Assembly (NCBI RefSeq): GCF_000005505.3
Contig: NC_016133.3
Coordinates: 806,001 to 870,000 of the forward strand
Source: Brachypodium distachyon
Taxonomy: Eukaryota; Streptophyta; Magnoliopsida; Poales; Poaceae
Direction of reading: 5' to 3'
Length of the DNA: 64,000 bases
Shown: piece by piece, positions 21,744-32,500 of the stretch
How positions within the stretch are numbered: position 1 is the first letter of the stretch
Layout of the letters: each line of letters begins with the position of its first letter
Notes under the pieces: generated by a model
The model's input: only the letters and a program-made list of their open reading frames with translations
What the model was told of the DNA's origin: nothing
Databases searched by the model: none
Position numbers and translations under genes: made by a program

Positions 21744-22657
21744 GTTGAACTTATCTGGGCTGCCAAACTACTTATATGATGATTATATATATTGTTGGGA
21801 CTGTTAAGTGCTGTTGCAACTTGCAAGCTAGCATACACACAAGATCGATCACCGTGGAAAGAGTTGACTTTGTTGGGTTTATTCGATCTGGCTGCAAATC
21901 TTGCAGAGAGGTTTCAGTTGTAGAGATATTCCAAATGTACTTGATCGTACCGTAGGTACAACGTATGAGCTGACTCTGACTGCAGCCTGCAGGCATATGC
22001 ATATGCAGTAGCTCCACCTCCCACACAACGTGCCCAGTGCCAGTAGTTGTTGGAAACCGAAGAGCTGACTCTACTCCAGAAGAAATAGCTAGGAGCACAT
22101 GCAACAAGAAAAAGAAAATCTCACTAAATGGGATCAGAGCTGTTAAAAAAATGGAACTTGCATTTGGTGTCAAAAATGGAATTCACTCTACGTATTGAAT
22201 TTTGCCAATTCTTGATCCACCATCATTCTATCACTCTATTAACAGGACTGAAGTTGATCAGTTTTGCTTACATAATGGAAGATATAGAAACTCAGGGGTC
22301 AATTAATTTGACGCTTAATTTTTCATAAAAATAAGAGAAAAAATATATAGTTTGACGCTTGATAAGTTAACTGTGTTTTTCAGTCGGTTAACTGTCAAAT
22401 TTAATCACACCTAGCATGTCTCAAAATATTTCCGTTAGTTATTAGCGCTATAGGACACTCCTCCACAGCCTTTTGGCCAGAGAGTGCTCCAAGCTTTATA
22501 TATGCAGTCACTGCAAGTGGAAGTTTGTACTTATACTACTATTAATTTCGTGTTGCAATCCAAACAAGAATAACTCCTTGGATCTAAGTATATACGTACG
22601 ACCGAAGTACAAAACCGTGTGTGTGTTGCAATCGAAGCAAATGTTGACTCGATCTGC
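21744..22657 (-). promoter_or_regulatory. NRT2 upstream modules, right gene
   Basis: TTGAACTTATCTGGGCTGCC then AAACTACTTATATGAT at 21745-21780, about 430 bases from the ATG; CACCGTGGAAAGAGTTGACTT at 21850-21870; GAGCTGACTCTGACTGCAGC at 21967-21986; ACCGAAGAGCTGACTCTAC with GAGCACATGCAAC at 22057-22106; and AAAACCGTGTG with AAATGTTGACTCG at 22610-22651. So the module is present several times upstream of this gene. Regulatory meaning is inferred. Confidence 0.5.
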
Positions 22658-23248
22658 ACAAACTTAACATCGATCCCCAGGCGTTACACACGTGCATGCA
22701 TAGTTGTTGCCTCGTCATCGATCAACGATAATCAATCTCAATTTGTACGAATTCGATCCAATCCATTAGTAATTGTTTTTACTTGGTATATATATCTGCT
22801 ACCAAAATGATGCTCACAAATTAATCCACAGGATTTGGGGTTATGGTTTTACAGAACCAAAATTAACGCTGTTTTTTTAAAACAACTGTTTTAATTTTGA
22901 GTGAATGTTTTAGAAAACCCAAATCTCTCTATTTTCGATATAGGGTTATCATCCCACATGCAACAGACGAGAAGCTACCTAGGGTATACGTGCGGTTACT
23001 TACTTTGTCTTGTTTGAAATTTCAGGAGGGGTCGATATCGTTGACTATATACAAGATACAAAAAGCTCCTCGAATCTTGTTTCTCTCCTACTAATTTTGT
23101 TGACCAGTAGGTGCTCGTCGACAGCCGGCTTTCTTTCTTTCTTTACTCTCCCCATTTGTTGATGAAGTAAGAAATGTCCCGATCGAATCGAAGGACCTAG
23201 AGCCAGGGACTGGGCGTACGTATTGCATGCAAAAGTCAATATACGATG
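22658..23248. other. Intergenic, no gene
   Basis: AT-rich DNA; no coding region or recognisable element. Confidence 0.5.
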
Positions 23249-23425
23249 CTCTTTCCGTTCCACAATTTTTAGTTCAAATCTGAACTAAAACCACGACAAG
23301 AATTATGGAACAACAAAAGTTCTGTTCCATAATTCATAATTCTTGTCATGATTTTTAGTTCAAATTTCTGTTCCATAATTCTTGTCGTGGTTTTAGTTCA
23401 AATTTGAACTAAAAGCACGACTATC
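23249..23425. mobile_element. Rearranged Stowaway-like inverted repeats
   Basis: Begins CTCTTTCCGTTCCACAATT. It contains the palindromic unit TTAGTTCAAATCTGAACTAA and the words ACCACGACAAGAATTATGGA and TCCATAATTCTTGTCGTGGT in opposite orientation. It looks like one MITE inserted into, or recombined with, a second copy; the right terminus is lost. Confidence 0.6.
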
Positions 23426-23660
23426 GAACAGGCAATAGCAAGAATATATATACACTGGAAGAAATTTGTGAAACTATTAAACTACCTTGATTCACTTTTT
23501 ATCCATGTTTGGTTATATGTGACACCGTTTTATCCATAATAAAATTTCCTGCACAAAAAAAAAGTGGAATTCATTCTAATAAATGAATAGATATTTATAC
23601 CGTTTGGTTTCTTGTTCGGTTCCTTGTGACCGTTGGATTGTGAGTAGGTATTTTGTTTTT

Positions 23661-24330
23661 TTAGTAGCAAAAGTCCTCTTTATATGTTACATCTTGAACC
23701 AAAAGAGGTAGAATGCTAGGGGGAGGTGTATCAAACCAAGATTGAAGAGGGTAATTCTTAGCTAGCTCAGCAAGCTCATGCTCATGAGCAACCATGTTAA
23801 GACATCTTCACTAAGTCCAGCACCACGATGGCAACCAGTAAGCGCCGCTAGCTAATTCAAGCCCGACTCAAAGACCTGTTGCTTCTGCTGCAGAAAGTAT
23901 AGTATACATCAGCAACACACGAATGACTGCTCCCGCCGTCGACCCTCTCAGAGCATCCCCATCAAAAAGGAGAACACGTCCACACTAATTTCAACAGTTT
24001 TGTCAAGTTCCTTGAAATCTTGAGCTGGAACAACGGAGAAGAAGATAGGAGGACGACGAACGGCAGAGCTCCATATATCGCACGTTTGCACTTTAAGAAT
24101 AAGTGCATGCATCAAGTCTTCAGGGCCTTGGTTAACACACTGGAGTACTGGACATTATCGGACAGGGACCTTCATATGCCGGTTCGCCAAGATCAACCGA
24201 AAAGGGATAGTACCATGCAAAAGTTTCCAAGTAATTTTTGTTATCTTTGCTGGAAGCTCCCAGTTGGACCGTCCGTTCTCCGGAGCTTCCGACCATGCTG
24301 AAAATCCCACTCGGCATATATAATACGCAG
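23661..24330 (-). pseudogene. LINE (non-LTR retrotransposon) 3' remnant
   Basis: Minus-strand translation gives a zinc-binding reverse-transcriptase-tail segment at about 24.06-24.25 kb (WKLLHGTIPF, LILANRHMKVPV and QGPEDLMHALILKCKRA in shifting frames). It then gives an intact-looking RNase H tail (VAHEHELAELAKNYPLQSWF then DTPPPSILPLLVQDVTYK) ending at the TAA at 23661-23663. Both segments are typical of plant L1-type LINEs. Frameshifts separate them, so it is a dead fragment. Confidence 0.7.
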
Positions 24331-24357
24331 AGCGAACCGAAAAGGTTCCAGATTTAG

Positions 24358-24515
24358 CACTACACCGCGTTTCAAGTTAGGAGGCATTCTGAAAAGCCTC
24401 AAAAAAAGGGTGCAAAATGCCTTCAAAAGTCTTTGGAGGTTTTATAAAAAAATGACAAGGAAGTTGGGGAAGGGAGCAAAATGACTTCAAAAGTCTTTGG
24501 AGGCTTTATAGTCAA
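24358..24515 (+). mobile_element. Isolated CACTA terminus
   Basis: Starts CACTACACCGCGTTTCAAGT and continues GGAGGCATTCTGAAAAGCCT, matching the right end of the 12.5-17.55 kb CACTA element read inward. Subterminal AAAGTCTTTGGAGG words follow at about 24426 and 24491. I see no convincing partner end, so it is a truncated copy of the same family. Confidence 0.65.
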
Positions 24516-26579
24516 GTTCCAAAAGCAACAAAATCTTGCATATCAAAGGAAGAAGGAATCTGATCTCAGCTAGCCAGCGCGTTATCTCTGGGCTGAACTT
24601 GATCTCATTGAGACCAAGCGTCGATCAACGGCTGACTCTCCTTAATACACTTTGTTGATATGATGCAGCAAATTAAGAGATCCTCCATGGTTCATCTTTT
24701 TTGCAGACCCGCAACACCAGGATCTTTGACAATGTAATTAAGGTTGCCGTTGTTGGTCATAAAGCAGTGCATAGCAGAAAAATCTACGACTGTGGAGTGT
24801 CCGAACTAACAAAGAGAGGCTTCGGTTGCGGTTACTTCAGTGGGCAGATAAACTTTCGTGAGATATCGCCTTTGTTGGTTTTTTTGCTTTGTTCTTCTTT
24901 TCCCTTCTTTTTTTTCTCTTTCTCCTTTTGTCATATGGTTGTTGTACTCTCAGACTCGATCCTTGTTTGTTTGGAATATATAATGTAGACAATTGTCGAC
25001 CTTCTTATCAAAAAGAAAAAGAAAAAAAAGAAACTGGGATCAACCGTATCCTCTCCACGTCAGCTGGCCAGAACGTTTGTGTCAACAAATCATCGTCCCA
25101 TTGTCCAGTATATTTGGATCAATAAGTTCATGCAGCAACCGAGGATAAGAGATTCTGTCCCCTTGGAGTAATCACCTTACGGTTATAATTCTTTGGAATC
25201 CAAGCATCATCCCAGATGTTCAATTTTCTCACCAGTGTCTAGTGTCTACTCGCCAAACATGTCCCAGCTTGAACATGCCATGATACATTGCCAGTTAAAT
25301 GAGGCGCCCTTCCCCAACCAGGCTTTAAGTAGGTACCTTGTTATTATGTATATAAACCGGGTTCAGTTGTATCAACGAAGTTAATTCAGTAAAAAAAAAC
25401 TTCATTTTCCAAGCTATCTGGCAAACCTATCTGGCAATCGATGAAGACCGGACTCCAAGCTATCGCATTTTCGACGCTTTGATCGACCTTTTGGGATTGG
25501 AAGCATGTAGATTTTAGTAAACTCGCATATACGCACCAGCATGCTTCGAATGAAAACCTGTCATGCTGCAAATGGAAGAGAAGAATTGGCCTGAGCCATG
25601 TACATATAATACTGTTTGACCAAAGTACCAAAAGGAAATAAATTTGTACACACTAAAAACATACCGGTAGTAAACCTTGGCCAGTCATGGCCATTTGGCA
25701 TGAATTAAAGGAAGCATGACAGAGTTTGACCTGCACACAGCAATTTAAAATTTGTATGGTAGCATGCCTACACCTTCAAAATTGAAGGACAGTTGACATG
25801 TACCAAAGGATATTCCTGCCTTCCAACTAACTTGGACCGTATATATAGCTCCGACGACTTTGTATCCTGTCATACAAAAGAAGAAAAAACGGCATGCGGT
25901 ACGTAAGCCGAGTATATACATAAAACACATGCAAACATAATTAAAGAGAAGGTGAACAATACCTGTTCACTCCATGCCTTGTTTTATAGTAGTACTCTCC
26001 AACCATACAACTTTGACCAATAATTTCAGTACTCTCCAACCATACAACTTTGACCAATAATTTCAGTTTTCAAAAATTGTAATACATTTTGAGACGAATT
26101 CACATGTGTGATTTTCAAATGTCCAATCTAAGTATTGTAAACATTTGAAAGTGTATCGACGTAATCGTCCAAAGTCCAGAAGTAAATGATGGCCGAATAA
26201 ATGCGAATCCAAATAGAATCCTAATGTACATCCAAATACACAGTTTGCGCTCGCATGCAGCAAAAAAAAGTTGCTGGTAACTTTCAGCAAAAATGCTTGG
26301 TCACGAAATATACAACATGGGATAACTGATCTATCCATTGATTATTAAAATCGACTCATTTCATTTCATCGCTCCTCTGACATCAGAATGCATTCTCTCA
26401 TGTTGCGCTACCTGGATACATAACAAGACTAAGAAGAGTTCCTCTTTACAGTAAATTATAAGTAAACAAAATAAACACCAACATACAAAGAAGAATTACA
26501 ACACATGGTGATGATGCATGGAGGTGAACTGGGTGCCTACAAAACCACAGGAAGGCGGATGCTGGAGATATTATGTACA
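24516..26579. other. Intergenic between the NRT2 array and BRM, no gene
   Basis: No coding region supported. A pyrimidine-rich tract lies at 24870-24935 and an A/G-rich tract at 25010-25035. A 37-bp tandem duplication lies at 25991-26064. The part next to 26580 should include the BRM 3' UTR. Confidence 0.5.
25991..26064. repeat. 37-bp tandem duplication
   Basis: Two adjacent identical copies (25991-26027 and 26028-26064) of a 37-bp unit starting AGTACTCTCCAACC and ending CCAATAATTTC. Confidence 0.9.
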
Positions 26580-29500
26580 TCACATATGGCTTGGCCGCCT
26601 TTTGCCACTGTCGGTCCTCTGTCTCTTTGCCGGCTTGGCCCACTGGATGTCTCCGATGCCAGGAGATGAGCTTCCACCACGATCCGAATGGGCGCCCCAT
26701 CCAGGCAAGGATTGCTGAGATGGGTGAGGGTCCCTTTGGAACGGCGTCCTGGCACCTCTGGGTGAGGGCACTGGGCCCATCCGCCCTGTGTTGGTTGGGG
26801 AGAGCGGTCCAACTCGACCTGAACTGGATGGAGACCCGATGCTGGTTCTCGCCCGTTCTTGTCTCTTCTTCTTGACTATGAATAGATCACTAGGGTGCGG
26901 CAACAGCCCTGCGCTATCAAGGAGCTGGTCCCTGCTGCCTGGTCCAGAATGCCTCGAGTCCCGCTCAGACTTGGCCCGGCTAGGAGCCTCGCCAACGGAT
27001 GGACGCTGGTTATGCTTGCCACTACCAGAACCATGCTGCTCTGCTTCACTGGTGGTAGAACGGCGCTTATTGCCTGAAGCTGAGTGCTTTGCTGATGGAG
27101 CGGCAATGCTACTTGCACCTCCTCCGGGATTTGAAAATGACATAGTACTCTTAGCCTCCGTGAAGTCAGAATCTGGGAAGGCAATCTTCATTATATTGAA
27201 AAATAAGGTACTGAGAGTCTCGGCTTCTACTCGGACCTGCATTTTGATGGAGCGAATTAAGATTTCATTACAGAACAGACGTCAGCATTTAGAGGATCGA
27301 TGTGGTATGCAGAACATAGTATATATACTACTCCGTCCAATAAAGGATGTTTCAACTTTGACTAAATTTGAATGCATCTATACACTAAGTCATGTCAATA
27401 CACCCAAATTTTCACAAACTTGAGACATCTTCGTTGGACGGAGGGGGTACTATTTTTTGAAGTATCTTAAAAATAGTATATGTGTATATTAAAAATGATA
27501 AAGTAGGAGTGACTAGAACTAGTAGTAGAACCTAGTGTGTGCGCGAGCGTGTGTGCATCAGAGTGACCCATGGCATTTCATCAAAGGCCAGCCAAACTAC
27601 TAGGTGGCTTTTTATTATATCTCCAAGTACATAATACTGAAAATATTAATATAGTATGCATAGAGAAGCTTAAAATAAGGTCCGATGCTACAAACATTAC
27701 CTCAATTCTGTAGTTGAAATGTTGAACCACGCTTTTCAACATCTGTTGCATGTCCGCTATGAACTCGGTTACACCGCCATACTCAAATCCATCAACTCGC
27801 AGTTCAATTTTCTGCAAGTCAAGGTTGTTGCCAGCCACACCTTTGGACGAGGAATTTTCATTCCTTCGCCACCAAGAAGCTATATTTGGTATCATTTTGT
27901 GGCCCTCTTTGTCAATCCTCCTCCAAAGCTTGCTTATTACATTCTTGCACTGCAGTCATTGAAGATGAGAATAATTACAACCCAGCAACCAAGACCTAAT
28001 TTCTAAAATGCCAAACAACATGAGCAAAACCAAATGGCAAAAGGAAGCAATCATAAGTTCCAGGTAACACAGCATCATTAAGCTCTTGTGATGAATGGCA
28101 TACGTGCCGAAGGAATAGTGATGCTTATTTCTTATTTTCAAAGACCAAAGCTATTTGAATTCTAACAAAATCAGGTAAAGGTCATCAAATCCCTCTTTAT
28201 CTTTTCCACTAAATGTGACCTACGTTGTTACAACTGTGAACACTTCTCTAGCATTGCCTGCAAGGCAATGTATTCTGACTTCTGAGGCCTCCAAAACCGT
28301 GGCAGCCAAGCAAGCTTGACCAAAATGGCTGAAACCATGAGAGCCAAATTGATTTTCTCATAAAGGGCAAATGTAGTTTTCATAATCTGTGCGTGCTTTT
28401 GTTCAAAAAATAGTTCCAAATGAACATAATGCAAGGCATTGAGCATTTACTATGCCCATGCTTCAAAGGAAAACAAACTAAAGAACTCCAGCCTAACGTT
28501 GTGAATCTTGCTTCCTTGATCTATCGTTGGCAGTTGGCACTGGTTATGAGATCCAAACAAGCACTAAAATCATGTCTGCTAAGATGAATAAATAAACAAA
28601 ATACTACTACTGGTTGTCCAAGATCCTTTTAAAGATGAGGGAAGGTAGTTCCAACAGAGCAAACCAGCAAAATCACACAAATGATTGAAGTTATATGCTA
28701 ACCTTTCTTTGCATGCTGTCAGACATCTTCGTGCCACCAGAATCCGGACCAGCAGAATCGATGACCTTCTTCTTGCTCCAATTTTCCTTGGACTGTTCGG
28801 CAGATGCCTCGCCAGACCCAGACAAGTGAGTGGATTTCCCCACCCTAGAAGCAGGAGAGGCCTTTCTAGATGGCATGTTACGCTTCTGCTTCACTATTGG
28901 ATGAATTGTGTCTTGCTGCCTGGAGGTAGGATCCACAAAAGCATGGACCTCTTGCTCAGACTTTAACTGTGAATCATAATCACCATCTCCTGGGAATGCA
29001 AGCCGAGCACCCCGTTGGGAGAAGGTAACATCGACACCAGATCTATCTTCCTGTTTTTCTGCATTTGGTTTTGGACGAATACGGATACTCCTTTTTCGTT
29101 TTATTTTTGGTTGCAGCACCTGTTCATCTTCCCCATCATCCCGTTCATGGTTCCAGCTGCCTGATTGCTGTAGATCCATATGCGAGTCCCCTGATAATGC
29201 AATCTCGCCTTCCTCTAGGTCATCTGTCTGTTAATCATCAGTAAAAAGAATGATTGTACAGTTAACTTCACATGCAGAAATTCGAGATAGAAAAAGAGAG
29301 AAATAGATGCCAGGTTTCGGACATACAGTTCTTTTTGAAAAAGTGCCTGGGCGGGCATCTAATGCAGATAGAGACTTCAACTTTTTCAAAGAAGAAGGGG
29401 CAGGTGGTGGTAATCTCCTGCTTCCAGATGAAGATCCTGTAGAACCAGCTTCTTCAGATTTGTGAGCTTTTCCTCTCCCCACGCCATGTTGAAAATCATA

Positions 29501-32500
29501 CCCATCATCATTTATAGGTTCCTCTTCCTCTGATTGATCCTTGTTATCATCATTTTCATCTTCATCTTCATAATCTCCTGCTTCATCTTCTTCAGGGAGA
29601 GATGGTGTATTCCTCTCTTCAGAGTCTTCGTCAGACTCCTCATCATCTTCATCATCATCAAACTCCCTGTAGATGGAGTACTTACCAGACCCCGTTGGCC
29701 TCCCCCTTCTTTTCTCAAGTTTTTCAGTGGTGTCAGGAACACTGACACCAGACGCATTTCTCATAGGCTTTTTAGTTAAACTCGCCACAACAGAATCAAG
29801 CTCTGTAGAGCTAACTCGGAGCCACTTTGGAACCTGGTTATGTTTCATCATATCTCCTGTCCAATCGAATTCTTCATCCATCTGATCAAAGAGCTCGACT
29901 TCATCTTCAGTCCGAGCAATCATACGATTAACTTCCTGTAGTGAAGGAACATCATGAAGAGTTTCTTGATACCTCTCTTCGTCATGCAGTAGGGTCTCCA
30001 AAGTCATGCGCCTTTCCTCATGGGTCGTTCTTTGATCAAAACGGCCAGCATTAATGACTTCATCTGCCATATCGATTTTGTACTGCTGGATATTGTTGCG
30101 GATGAGACTTTCAATTGAACCCATGTATCTGTCCTTTCCAACAAGATCGTCCTCCAAATCTCCACTGCCACCATTCCTCAATTCATCCTCTTTCTGATAA
30201 CTTGAGATGTTATCAACAACAGCCTCCATATAAATAACCTTTACCTCCCTAGTCTGCCCTATACGATGGGCCCTGGCAACTGCTTGTTCTTCATTTTGTG
30301 GATTCGGATCAGGGTCATAAATTACAACAGTGTCTGCGCTCTGAAGATTCAGGCCTCTGCCGGCAGCACGAATGCTAAGCAAGAATATGAAACACTCGGA
30401 ACCAGGCCTATTGAAGTCAACAATTGCTGATTCACGGTCTTCCAAGCTAGTTGTTCCATCAATTCGTCTGTAAGCAAGTTGCCTCCATTGCAAATAGTCC
30501 TCCAGGATGTCAAGAAGTTTAGTCATCGTGCTAAAGAGGAGTACACGGTGACCAGACCTATGAAGCTTAATTAGAATTCTATCAAGATTCCACAACTTCC
30601 CACAAGATCTGATAATAAAATCTTTCCCGTAGTAATTCATAAAAGGATATGACAGCAAAGGGTGGTTACAAACTTTCCTCAGCTCCATGCATTTGTTTTG
30701 GAGATTCTTATATGTCTTGGCCTGGTACATTGGATTCCTCTGAATACGTATTTTCTCATCTTCAGGATCCACCCTAATGGTGCCAGTGGATTTGATCCAA
30801 TCGTATATAGTGCCTTGAATCGCAGACATTTTGCATCTCAAAACAATAGATTCCTGCAAAAGACATACCAAGTCAATAATGCTGTGAACTTAAGCCAAGT
30901 TACCGACAAGTCATTGTCTTCTATGCATTAGCGTCGAGTGACAAGGGCGAACTGGTGGTACCTTCCGTGGGAGTGAGCCTTCGACATCCTCGACTCGTCT
31001 ACGCAGCATAAAAGGTTCCAAGATTTGATGCAGCCTGTGAATAATAATCACTTTCTTCTCGGTCTCCAACCAATCATCTTCTTCGCTATGTGTAGGAGCA
31101 TCCCTCTGAAAAGGCTTTGAGAACCAATCTTGAAATGCTTTGCGATTGTCAAACACTTCAGGTAGCAACAAATTCAGAAGGGACCAAAGCTCCTTGAGAT
31201 CATTCTGAAATAGTTGGAAAAAACATTAAATTGAAACCTAAAACATTCTAACATAAGTTATGCTCATGTGATAAAACAACCATACTGGCATAAAAAAGAA
31301 AGAAACTTCTAGGAACACGGGGCTCTGCCACATATCACAGTGTACGGCTATACCATAATTAGTTAAATAATCAATAAATATTTATCAGACTTGCCTGTAG
31401 AGGAGTGCCAGTGAGAAGGAGACGCCGCTGGCAACGATAGCGATCAAGATCACGGGCCAAGACAGACTCTCTGTCCTTCATTCGTTGGGCCTCGTCAATT
31501 ATAATATACTTCCAATCAATTCTTGAAAGCTTGGAACGATCAAACATAACAAATTCATATGTTGTTACAAGAACATTAAATTTCACAGCCAAAACCTCCT
31601 GCAAGATGAAATCAGAGAGAAAAAAAAGATTCAGATGCAAAACATTGAATGCCAAATAAGCTTATCTGTGTGGGAAAAAACCCCAGCAAGGATCAAGTTC
31701 AGTTCAGACATAAACTGGGATATACAGATAACAGTACCCATGGATTTGAGAACATTCCAACCCTTCACTCCTGGAGCGTAGGTTCATTCAATGATGTGGC
31801 AGACTAAAACAGCACCATGTGCTCCAGATTTTATTTTACCAAGTAAAATCAAGGCATGTGCTATGATAATGACTTCGTGCCTTGTATTTTTATGGACAGC
31901 ATTCAGTTAGGAAAAGGAGTTCATCTGCATGCTATTAACCGAAGTGAACTGAAGTAATTTCACATTACAGAGCAATAAAAATAGTATAACAGAAGACAAG
32001 CCTGACATGGAAAGCAGATTGCTTCAAAATAAGATAAAATGCACTGTTTATGAGTATCTCGGTATCTAGGAGACAATATAGCTAGGACTGTTATGTTTTT
32101 AGAAGATGATTGTGCTTGCTTATAATAAATATATTTAGGAGGAGAAACGTGTCAGAAACCTTTGAATGCTAAACAGTAAAAAGTATAAAACGTACAGATG
32201 TAGCGCAAGCAACTTACTTGAGAAAACAGCTTTTGCCTTTGATCCTTTGCACCAACATAGAAGATGCAAGATGCAGATGGTAACCAGTTTAGCAGTTCAC
32301 TCTGAAAATAAAAATAAACAAAATTAAAACTTCTGTTTCTAAACTAACTTCTGCATCACAAAATAAATACTATTAAATGATACTTCCTTGGAGTATACTC
32401 CCTCCATTTCACAAAGGTTGGCGTATTTTGTTTCGTTAAGACAAGGCTTTGACCAATGAAAACTCTATTGATATGTATTTTTTCATACATGAAATTTATA

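Noticed and set aside
26788..27423. Plus-strand 211-codon frame over the BRM last exon
   Set aside because: Overlaps the well-supported BRM C-terminal exon and its intron and has no recognisable features.
29534..29779. Plus-strand Ile/Phe-rich 81-codon frame resembling a membrane protein
   Set aside because: Complement of the acidic Asp/Glu run in BRM exon 29327-30853; hydrophobicity is an artefact.
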